A stretch of 64,000 nucleotides of DNA from Trichobilharzia regenti (taxonomy: Eukaryota; Platyhelminthes; Trematoda; Strigeidida; Schistosomatidae). The first letter of the stretch is position 1, and the number at the start of each line of letters is the position of its first letter. The stretch covers positions 16,161,925 through 16,225,924 of the forward strand of contig OX235266.1 of assembly GCA_944472135.2 (NCBI GenBank), read 5' to 3'. The position numbers and the translations under genes were made by a program. Below the pieces are notes generated by a model. That model saw nothing but the letters and a program-made list of their open reading frames with translations, searched no databases and was not told where the DNA came from. Positions 24,401-36,400 of the stretch are shown here, piece by piece.

Positions 24401-27400
24401 TCAGGAAAGGCAAATCATGTTCTCACCAAATTGAAACTCTACGCATCATCATCACAGAACAAAGCATGGAATGGCAATCAAACCTCTACCTCAACTTTAT
24501 AGACTTTGAGAAGGCCTTCGACAGCGTTGACCGTGAAGTAATTTGGAAACTACGCGAGTACTACGGCGTACCCCAAATATTCATCAACCTTATTCAACAG
24601 CTGTACGACAACGGCACATGTCAAGTGATCCACAACGGAAAACTCAGCGAGGCGTTTGGAGTAAACACAGGAGTCAGACAAGGGTGCTTATTATCACCAA
24701 TGATATTCCTAATTGTGGTGGACTGACTGGATTATGCGTCAGACAGTGAGTGGGAAACGAGAAGACCTGGATTTTGCGGACGATTTATTTTTGATGTCAC
24801 ATAAAATCGAAGACTTACAAGCGAAAACCGACAAACTGGTCGAAAAAGCAGCCGGCAAAGACGGGACTCCAGGTGAACATAGACAAGATGGAGGTTATGA
24901 AAATAACGAACCACCAACAACAGCAGCAGCAACATCCAGCGCCAATCACCATCAACGGGAGAGATTTGAAAGAGGTTACTTCATTCACTCACTTATCTAG
25001 GGAGCATTGTCTCAACTACAGGAAGTAGGAACGGACGAGGATGTCAAATCGAGCGAGAATCGGGTGGTGGGCGAGAAACACATTCATTGATCAACCTGAA
25101 ACCAATCTGGAAATCTTCGTCACTCAGCCAGCATCAACAAGAAAATTCGGTCGGATTTTCAATACAAACGTCGAGTCAGTCAGGTCTTATATACGAATCA
25201 GAAACTTGGCGGGTGGGTCACAAAGAATATTTTCAACAGCCTGTTGCAGACCTTTATCAACTAACAACTGTCTTCGCTAGCTCTATACTGAAGATCAGAT
25301 GGCCGGGCCGGAAAGAATTACCAACTATTGAAACTATGGGAACAAACAAAACAAGAACCAATCGCCCAACAACAGCAAATATGTAGGAGAAAGTGGAGAT
25401 GGATTGGATCACTCACTGAGGAGGCCGCTGGATGACATCGCGCGCGCGTCAGGCCATTGCTCGAGTGGAACCCGACAGAATGGGAAGCGGCGAGTGGGAC
25501 GTCAGTGCAAGGGTGGCATGAAGGAGATCGTGTGAAGAGGAGTTGAAAGAGTATATATAACTAACATGGATGCAGGTGAAAAGTGCAGCAGAAGACAGAA
25601 GCAAGTGGAGAGCTGCAGTTGAAGTCCCTATGTTCCACTAGGAACCCAAGGGAACAATAATAATAATATCTATTAGTAGAATGCGTTGGCATTTTATAAA
25701 CACTAGTGCGCAGTTTAACTTCTTGTATTCGTTTTATTTTACAATTTAACATAATAGCTAATTCTCCATGCTCATTTTTTGACTCAAATGTGAGTTTTAT
25801 TCACTATACTAGTGCGTTTTTATATGTGTGTGGAGAAGCTAGAGAGGGATATGCTCTGTTGTTAACACTGAGTGATACTGTAATCCACATATCTCCACCA
25901 TATTTTTGGGGTAAGATTAAATATTGTGTTAAGTAAGGGCAATATTTTCCCAGCTATCCATAAAGATATCTGCTACAATAGGGGGGATATTTTGGTGATC
26001 CATTGCATTGCTACACCTTCTCTTTGTCTATATATTTTGCCTTGAAATCATTCCTATTGCAAGTGTTCGGTGTAGAGTCGATGAATGCACTGCAAGTATT
26101 AATTTAATTTTTTTTTTTTAATTTTTGATTACAGCTTGATTCCACACTGTATTTTTTGTACAAGTATGGAATTTTCATCATGTCATATCGGTAGCTCAAA
26201 TTTCGCAGGCCGACCATAGATATCAGGTGTGCGTCGGCAGTGGATCGAACCTCGGACCATGTGCATGGCCAGCAAGAGTCCTAACCACTGTGCCACCGAC
26301 ACGTAATCACACAATATAGTGGGTGGGAGAGGGTTGAAATTCTAAAATGTAATATAGATAGGTGGAGAGAGAGAGGTTAATTACTGAATCCTGGTTCGAA
26401 CAAAGCAAGAACTACACTGGTACCACCTTTTATTTCGTTGCATTCTCGTCAGCTGCTTACAGGCCAAAGACATTATTAAATATATCTACAAAAACAATTT
26501 CAACACACTTGCACAGAGTTTATTTTAAACAGAAATCATTCAATCACTATATGCATACAGTAATTATATATATATATATATATATATCCAGGGCAAAGAA
26601 AGACTGATAACCGCTTCTTTCTGGGCACATAAATCAGGTTTGAGGCGCTTGATGGACATGGCTTCAGCATACTTAAGGTGAATTGAGCTCTTTTGCTTAC
26701 TGATAATTTTGAACGACTTTTCGACGACCCGTGTCAAGCAGATGCCTGGTGATGGCACTATTTATAGCATTTATTCCCTTTAGACATATGCTTTCTGGTA
26801 AATGTTCAGAAAATCGTAAATATGCCCTTCTTTTTCTGTTCTTCCAATGTAACTGCTCCCACAGATACAATTAAGTTTGTATATACAGTTGGAGTTGTTA
26901 ACATGAGAAGGATATCTATCGATTTTTGATTGCACCAAAGGAGAGCAAGTTGTTCGATAGACGGGAACCAGCTTAGCTAGCTGCAGGATAGGCTATGGCT
27001 AATGATGTACTCAGCCTTCTGTTGATCATCGCTGCAATGTTTTCAAGTTTATAATCAAGCTAAAAGGAAGATTGGCTTTTTTCCCCAATGTGATCTGTTT
27101 TATATTTGTGACTTTAGATCTTCCATACTTGTTGATGAACCTTTGAGGGTACCCATTGCTCTTCAACGTCCTTTCAAGAAACTCAAATTCCTCTTCTAAT
27201 TACTTGCTTTGTTCAAATTCATTAAGGGGAATAAATGTATGGAGTCCTGGTTCATCGAGTCTACACCCACCCAACACGCCCAATACAAATGAGTCATCAC
27301 TCATACCGGAAATATGGAAAATACTACTACCAATCAAATCAAGCGATAGAAAATAATGGAATCATTTAAACGAAGTAAGAAAGTTGGGGTGAGTAGTGAC

Positions 27401-30400
27401 TTCATATGGATTATGAGCAGTAGTAATAAATTATACTCGAAACTTGATCATCATCAATAAGTATTACTGTATAACAATACACTGTGTGAGACTTTTATCA
27501 ATAGAAAATTTTACCCATAATGGAAGAATTGTGATCGTTTATGCTCTTTCGCCTCACACACACACACACACACCCGCACATTAGGAAAACTATCGTCTTC
27601 TTATCTTATCTAATTTTCATTCAGACATCTATAAAACACAAAATAATTGAGCCAGCGAAGGATATCCACCTTTCGATAAATTCCTCTTCTGGCTCGACAA
27701 TTAGATATCTGAATGTTTATATACATAGAATATTCTAGATTAGTAGTCAATAACAATATTAGTGTGCTTTTTAAATAATAATATAGATTTGTAAAGTAAG
27801 ATCACAATGGAATTACAGTTGATTAAAGATGCTTAAATTATAATGATAATAATTAAAATAAAGTAGCGAATAGAATATCAACAATTCATGATCATTGAAA
27901 CCTAGATGGCCAAGGTAAGGATAATGTCTAAACTGACTTCTTTTGAATGCACAAATTAGGCTTGTTAATATGGATCCCAACAACCAGCCTCAGCAGTATG
28001 TAGTAGACGAACTCTTAAGACAAAATTGAGATTTGTTGGTATGCGGTAAATGACTTGAAGTCGCCTGGTTAACAACATCAATCTTGTGTTGTGTATCCAC
28101 AAGATGAGATAGAATAGCGCTATGTGAATAGATTTTGTTTGTCCTTTACTTAACCAACCATCCAGGGTGATGTTCGGAAATGTTTGACGAGAAACACGCC
28201 TAATTCTTGTACGGCCTAAGCAGCTAACTGGCTCCAAAGGAGCAGTGCTTGGTCAGCCATGGAGCAAGAGCAATCTGCTCTGATGAATGTATTGATGAGG
28301 AACTTAATAATATTACACGGTGGCTGAGTGAAAATGAATCTTAAATCAAAGCAGCTCAAGTTACCAACAGTTCATAAAAAGGCCTTATTCTTACAGACAC
28401 AGTTCTTTGGGGACAACACCAGCGAGATACTAACACATCGCCTTAGAAATGCAGTAGAAAGAGTATTCCCTGCTGCTGAATCACGCTGTATCTTTAAAAC
28501 TACTCCTGTATTGCGTTCAGGAGTAAAAGGCAAACTGCCTAATTTCATCTCCTTCATGTGTGTGTGTGTGTGTATCTACCTATTTAACTTCTCCTATGGA
28601 GTGACGCAGTTAGTTGCTTAGGCCGTACAATTAGGCATGTTTCTCATCGTATTTCCGAACATCACCATGAGTGGTTGTTTAAGCAAAGGATAAACAAAAT
28701 CTATTCACATAGCGCTATTCTGTCTCATCTTGTGGATACACAACACAACATTGATGTTGTTAACGAAGCGACTTTCAAAGTCATTTACCGCATACCTACG
28801 AATCTCAATTTTGTCTTAAGAGTTCGACTACTTAATATTCCTGGGTCTGGCTGTAGGGATCCATATTAACAAGCCTAATTTGTGCATTCTGTCTGTTTGT
28901 CTGGATTCAACATAGAACTTCGCACCGAAGTGCACCAGTTCGAGTTGCCACGTTCCAAACAGACACACACATGTAAACAAGAAGATGAGTGAAGTGAATC
29001 AATAGAGCTTGACAAGTATAAGAGTGAAACAGAATGGGTAATATTAGAAAGAAATATGAAAGATTACAGAGACTGAATACATATGCGCCATTGACAACGA
29101 TTTTGAGTCATGTCACCTATTGTCTCCAGCCATTGATTCCTAGAGTCCCGAGGGCCCCAACCCGGGAGTCTGCATCTACCTACCTGACTTAGTTTAACTG
29201 TCTTTGTCTTCATCTTCATCTCTATTACCTTGCCTTCCTCTCACTGATTTGTACATTCAAAAGAAGTTAGTTTAGACATTATCCTTACTTGGCCATCTAG
29301 GTTTGAATAATCCTTAATTTTTGTGGATATTTCCTTAATTTTAGTTGATATTCTATTTGCTACTTTATCTTTATTATTATTATTATAATTTAAGCATCTT
29401 TAATGAACTGTAATTCCATTGTGATCTCACTTTACAAATCGATATTATTTAGAGAAAACACTAATATTTTTGTTGACTACTAATCTAGAATATTCTGTGT
29501 ATATAAACACACAGATATCTAATTGTAGAGCCAGAAGAGGAGGAAATTATCGAAAGGTGGATATCTTCGCTGGCTCAATTATTTTGTGTTTTATCCTATT
29601 TTATCACAGTTTATTTACACATAAAGGGAACGAATCGCCTTCAAAGAAAAAAAAAGAATCCCCAAATAAACAAACACCCGACAACCAACCCACTTACCGA
29701 GTAAATTGTGTTCATTTGAGACACTTGAATTCTGTGGATTACCCAGAGCAGTACTACGACTACTACCTGTGAAATCATTCAACCCGTGTGATACATCTGC
29801 TGTCGCAGTAGTAAAAGATGATTTCTCATAAGACATTAGATCAAGAAATTTATCACTATCTGTAATAGTGGATGATCCAGATGAACCATAATGATTTGTC
29901 TGTTGTTGTTGTTGCGTTTGCTGTTGGTGTTGCGCCTGCTGTTGATTGCTGTGATCTGATGAATAAGCGTGTTGTCGGGCTGTTGATACAAATGCCTCTA
30001 GTCGGGCTCTTTCCTCTTCAATAATTCGTTGACGTTCAGCTGGAGTCAGGGTGAATTCTCCCCCACCATTATCTTGATTATAATATGATGGTATAGTTGA
30101 TTCAGATTCATTCGGTGTTGACTTTGATGTAGACAGTGTCGATGTGATTGGATTAGTTTGTGATTGTTGTGGAGATGGATTACTTGGCGTTTTTCTATTG
30201 AAAGTAGAAGTAGAAGTAAATAAGTAGTATACATAGATTGATTAGTTTGACTAATATGGTGGTATATAAAGTCTTAGGCTCAATAATATTGCGTAGACTA
30301 AGTGGTGCTCGAGAGGCACAAACACGAGAGAACCACGCAGACGCTTTTGACCATGAAGAGGGTGTATTGATTGATCATATCTTCACCCTTCGACAAATTC

Positions 30401-33400
30401 TAGAACATAGGCATACACTCACTGTCGGCGTCCAACAATCATTATATTTCTTGACCTAAAGGCGGCATTCGATTCTGTCGACCGAGAGGTACTCTGGAGA
30501 TGCTTGGCTGTAAAAGGAATGACGAGAAAATAAATTTCACTGATCAAGGCACTCATTTTACTTGAACTCATGCAGCTAGCCAGGTGAGGGCTTACGGCGA
30601 GTTGCTATCTGAAGTGGTGACGATTAGTGGTGTCCGACAGGGATGCCCATTATCCCCATTTCTATTCAATTTCATCATAGATGTACTAACCCTAACTCAC
30701 TTCAGAGACTCAGGGATTGACTTGTTACCTGGGAATAATAGTCTCGTTCAGTTAGAATATGCAGACGATATAGTCCTTCCAGGCGAGGACGCTGACAAAA
30801 TGCAGAGTCTTCTAAACACCTTGAGTCGCAATCTACAAATGTTTCGGATGCGATTCGCTCCCACTGTCAAATTTAAGATGATGTTACAGGACTGGGCTAC
30901 ACCGACTCCTAGATTAGAAATAGGAAGTGAAGTGGTAGTGCATGTTGACCGCTTCACCTACTTGGGAAGTACAATATGCCTCAACGGGTTGATCTCTAAC
31001 GAAATCTCAGCACGGATACAGAGGGCTAGTTTCGGATATGCCAGTTTACGCCGTCTCTGGCGTAGAAGTAATATCCGGCTGGCTATCGACCAAAGGGAGG
31101 GTGTACTGCACTACAGCAGTTCGCTAAGTATTCCTTTATGGCTGCGAAACGTGACCATTGAGAGTGGAAGACATGAAGAGATTAGCTGTCGTTGGTCATA
31201 GGTGCCTGCGCTCTATTTCCCGTGTCAGGTGGTGGTATAATAAAGTGAGCCATATTGAGGTTAGGCTTCGGTCAAGTGCTAGGTAGGTGGGAAATCAATG
31301 GACGAGGCTGTAAAGTCACACCGATGAGATGGTTAGGACATGTGTTACATATGTCTAGTCATCGCCTTCCTCGACTGACGGGCGATGTTAGCTGACATAC
31401 AGTCAAGTTAGAAAAGAGCCAGTGATGGTCAAAAGAAAACATGGCTTCATCAGTCCATGAAATCCACAAAAGTTAGAATAAACCACGTAGGGAGGTGTAG
31501 ACTTCCTGTTTAGGGTTCTCGGGACGGTAAATACCAATGAAGGCTGAAAACAATGGGTGATATGGCTCAAACTCATCATTCTCAATGGCTGACGTAGATG
31601 CATCCACTCTTTGTGACTTACGATTTCCAATGAAACTATATTGTTCTTCGTTATTACTACTACTTTGTCTCACACCTCTGTTTACTGTCTCTATTATACA
31701 TTTCTTGTACTTTCTTCTGTTGCTTTGTGTTCTACATTGGGGGAGTGTGGCGACTTGAACTGGTGCACATATGTGCAAAGTTCTATGTCGAAAACAGACA
31801 GACAGAATTCTTAACAAGGCAGGAATAAAAGTGGCTGGCATTCAAACCGCCCACAAACTCAATTAGAAACAAGCTTTGTCGGTTAAATGGGAGATCCCAT
31901 GGAGCCAATTAAACAAAACAATTTAGTTTATCTAATACCCTGCTTGAATGATTGTCACGTCAAATACATAGCTCAAAGTAGTAGAACAGGTGTCAGGCAG
32001 TTAGACAAGTTGAGCACAAAAAACATGGCAGCAAAATGTAGATCAGTTAACCTGAATAAGATGAGAAATCTAGAGAACAGTTCAGCTATACCACTCACTG
32101 CATGCAGTTACGCACAATCACACAATAGGATGTGATGGGATAAGATGAGGGTTTTAAAATCTGATGTAGCAGGGCGGAGAGAGAGAGATTGATAACAGAA
32201 GCTTTGTTTATCGAATCAACTGTGAAAAAGACGTGTAATAGGAACGATTCAACACCTGTCCACCTATCTGGACATCTGGAAAATTCTACTACCCCTACAA
32301 CGACGTATAGGAGAGAATAAAGAAAACTATATAAGTCAAGTTTTGAAGTCGTGTGATTATAATTGATGATATAATTATGAACAATAATGAATTGTGTTCA
32401 AAACTCTGTCATCCAGTAAATAATAATACTCTTTCACTCACTGTGTGATAAATAATATGGAATCACTAACTACCACAGTGCCCAAGTTTTACACATAAAT
32501 TAAGGTGAAAAGCACAATTATTCAACCACTTCTACTAGCAGCCATGGTAACAACCTTGGCATTATTTTCTGTCAATCTGATTTTTCAAGTATTGGTTTTG
32601 TAGGGATTTTGTTTGATTGCATGGAGGAAGCCGTGACCAGTAGAGTACAGCAGGTTGAAGATGAGGCAGTAACTCATCGAAGTAGACATTGCGAAGTGGT
32701 CGCGCTATGTCGTGAATCGGCAGAAGTTAGAATTCAAGGACCATTGGATCGGGTCCAGTGGTTCAATGGTCTACGAGCTCGCTGGCCTTGTAACCAGAAG
32801 GTCCTGGATTCGAACCATGGTGGGTGCGTACTTCTGAAGAGTCCCAAACTAGGACGAAACAGCTGTCCAGTACTTACAGGTTTTCCAGTGGTTCTCTAAC
32901 TGATGTCAGCTCATGATTAAATCCTCCATGCAATCTGATTTTTATTTGATTTCCTAACTCTTATGTTTCTTTCAAACTCTTAAATATAATAATCACACTT
33001 TTTCCTCTGCGTCGGTGGCACAGTGGTTAGGACTCTCGCCAACCATGCACATGGTCCGGGGTTCGAGCCCACGCCGACGCACACCTTGATATCTATGGTC
33101 GGCCTGCGAAATTTGGGCTACCGATATGACATGATGAAAATTCCATACTTGTACCAAAAATACAGTGTGGAATCAAGCTGTAAATCAAAAATAATAAAAA
33201 AAATTATTTAACCCATTCATTAAATCATTCATCTTCTTAGGTAAATCTAACAACCTTATTCAACGCCTCTTATGTTTTGAATGATATTAACAACTGTGAT
33301 TCATGACAACTCATCAACTTTGTTGTTAAATAGGGAAATGAATTCACCGCAAAGAGTCCCCACCCTCTCGGCTTAGACTCGAACTCAGTGTCTATCATTT

Positions 33401-36400
33401 TAAACTCGGGAACACCTAGCTGAAGAGTCCTGAACGGAATGAAGTGCGATTCTTAAATTCTACTTCCAACCAACATTCATTATTATTAAAACATATACTT
33501 ATCACATTATGCGCACCAAGAGGTGCGCCCCACAAAATTTCATAGTTTGTGCAACAGCTGGGAGTATTACCGGCGGCCCACCATATTGAAGCAGATGACT
33601 GTCTTAAAAGAGGCCATCCCATCCCCCTCAGTTGAGCCTTTAGTTTGAAATCTGACCCACAAGGCAGTGGGACAGAGTCAGGAGCTGTTTTTCCACGGAT
33701 CCAAGCAACTAAACTAGGTCCATACGCATTTGATTCTTTCAGATTCTGGAAGCCCCCTTATATACCGTAGGTTTGGAGTTAGGGTTTCCCATTGCCCCTA
33801 AGTAAATCGATATGTTCAACCGTCCACCACCACATGTTTGCGTTCGTTCTTCCAATTTGTGATAATAAACACCCAGGCTGCGTGAAAGCAGAGAATATGA
33901 TTTACCTGGCAGAGGTTATGAAGACGTAGCCAGATGAGAGCATTTCGAGAGGAAAACTGAAATCTAACCATCATTATCTACCAAAACAGGAACTATGGTT
34001 TCCTTTGTCACATTTATCAACGTCCACACATATAGAGGGGCAGAATCGTAGTATGCTGTATACAGGGTAAAAAACCTACGAAAGCTGTCGAAAGATACGT
34101 TTTAAATGCTGGTTTTATTACAGAGAGCAATAAAAAGTTGGAAGGATCAGTCTGGATCAGTTGGAAGGGAAAATCAATACGACTGGGTGATAATCAGAGC
34201 CTCAATATTATTACTATTACTATTATTATTAATTTCTTGAGGTGCCAAATACAGAAAGAGTATTAGTGTTACATGACGGCAAAACCGAAGGAACAACTAC
34301 TTGAAGCCAGTCAATCACATAAAACCTATTTGCATTAGCTTTCAGAGATGTGTCCCACATCAAGATCTTACCACAGGATATGGACCATATCTCAAGGTCA
34401 GTTGGGATATACAACTTTCAGGATCAACCTTTCCTAATCGCCTTCCTTCCTAGAGCCATTACATCCATATTGTAAAACAGTACAATTTTGTCCACAGATC
34501 TCCAGGGAGTAAGACGAGCTGACTGCCTACTATCTCCAATGATTTTCCTGATGGTGGGTGGTAGACTGGATAATGCAACAAACGGCGGGTAATGAGGAAA
34601 CAGGCATAAAATGGACTCACACAAAAGTCTTGGAGGATCTGGACTTCGCCGATGATATATATGTCTGATTTCCCACAAACTGGAAGATATGCAAGTGAAA
34701 AGCAACAAGTTGGCGATAGAAGAAGCATCAAAGATAGGACTTGCTTCAGGTGAACGTAGAGAAGACAGAATTAGGTGATGAAGATTCTTGGGCAACACCA
34801 ACAGCAACAACAACAACAGACAACAATCAGCATAAGCGGAAGGAATCTGAAAGAAGCAACCTCCTTCACCTACCTACCTGGGAAGCATCGTTTCAACTAG
34901 AAGCGTACGGAACTGATGAGGATATCAAAGCACGGGGATCGCGAAAGCAAGACAAGCTTTCATTACTCTCAAGTTTGTGTAAAGATCAACAGCACTCATC
35001 ACTCAGCATGAAAAATAAGATCCGGATTTACAACTCCAGTGTGAAGACAGTCATTCCTACTAAACGGATGAGAGACTGGCGCCAGGCCGGGTCATGAAGG
35101 CCACTTCGAACAAACTACACACCTTCATCATCAACACCTAGCTGTCTTCACTCAGGATCAGATGGCTAGCCAGAAAAGATCAACAACAGGGAGGGATCTC
35201 TGGCAATAAACCAACCAACCCAACACAGCACAGCACAGCACGAACCAACTGTGCAACAAATATGCAGGAAGAAATCGAGGTGGATTAGATTGCGGCCATA
35301 CTCTGAGAAAACAAACCATCAAGTGAGTAACATCACATGCCAGGCCATTGCTCGAGTGGAACTCGAATGGGAAGCGGAGAGTCAGTTGGTCGGTTAGTGT
35401 GAGGGTGACATGAAGGAGGAGGAGGAGGTGATGCAAAGAAGAGATGAAAGCATGTGGGGAGAGGTGGAGCCAGGCGATGAAAAGGTTGTCAGAGAGCCGA
35501 ACGCAATGGAGACATGTATCTGAAGCCCTATTTCCCTCCAGGAATTAAAGGAAACAATAATAATAATGACAGTGTCTGCTTTTTGTCTAACTACTATCCA
35601 AACGACCTTTGTGGCATAGAAGGACCTACAGGAATATTCCTTCTAAACAGTGTAGCTCCTTGGGTCATGACGATATGCAGGGTAGACCACCACACCAGGG
35701 TAACAGCTATCAGTCGGTCACTCCTACTTTGATTTCATTACCATCGACTTTATTCAGTAGTTTTAATACACTATATGATGATGATGATGATGGGAAGCTT
35801 AGGACAGGGGAGGGGTTGGGTAGGGTACTATCCTGAGGAAGAGAATTTACTAACACACATATAAAAAGAATAGTAAATGCAAAAGAATGAACATACTTAC
35901 TTGTCACCTTGTTTATGAGCTTCTAAATAGGCTAAATGTTGTTCAAGAGCTTCTAATACAGACGGTGGTACCTGAAATATTGTATGTATGAGTCCATTTT
36001 AGAACAAGGAAATCATTATTATATAAGTTGTACTGTATAATAATATATAAAATCACACACGAACACATTCAAAGAATAATACGAACTCGTTTCACCTCCA
36101 AATTTGCTTAGTTTTTTATATCTACGGCATAATTTTACCTTCACTTTGAATTTTCCACGTATGGATAAGTGGTCTGCCTCTCTGGTCAATCTTTATTCCT
36201 ATATCAAAAGTTTGAACTCTGCTCTTGCCTCATCATTAATAAAAAGTTTGTCTTTTTAACACACTGATGAATAATTTGTGTCTATTGACATCATTTTAAA
36301 AGAGAATGTTGAAGCGCTTATATACTTTTTATCTGTAATAACTCAAAGATGTCACACTATGATCAGACACTAGTATGATGTGCCTAGTCCTCTGTTTCGT

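Larger units (their letters stand above)
22385..25667 (+). mobile_element. RTE-A, nearly full-length (3283 bp) with 14-bp target duplication
   Basis: The target duplication ATCTATTAGTAGAA lies at 22371-22384 and 25668-25681. The domains are an APE-type endonuclease (TWNVRRM at about 22665, MGDMNAKLGGDN, SDHYLV) and then the RT: GKAAGPDGIP, FIDFEKAFDSVDREVIW (motif A), GVRQGCLLSPM (motif B) and LDFADDLFLMSH (motif C). A tail and a TTCCACTAGGAACCCAAGGG 3' end with (AAT)n follow. In-frame stops are at 22688 and 23462, frameshifts at about 24215 and 24724, and a deletion before motif C, so it is not autonomous. Confidence 0.93.

Noticed and set aside
30046..30234. Minus-strand 62-codon frame with a Leu-rich start as a signal peptide
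   Set aside because: It overlaps exon 7 in another frame. The AP180/PICALM frame is open across all 497 bases and fits the phases.
33009..33080. Functional tRNA gene
   Set aside because: Acceptor stem and T-arm are good, but the D-stem is weak and no anticodon stem forms. The unit is followed by a SINE tail that is repeated elsewhere.
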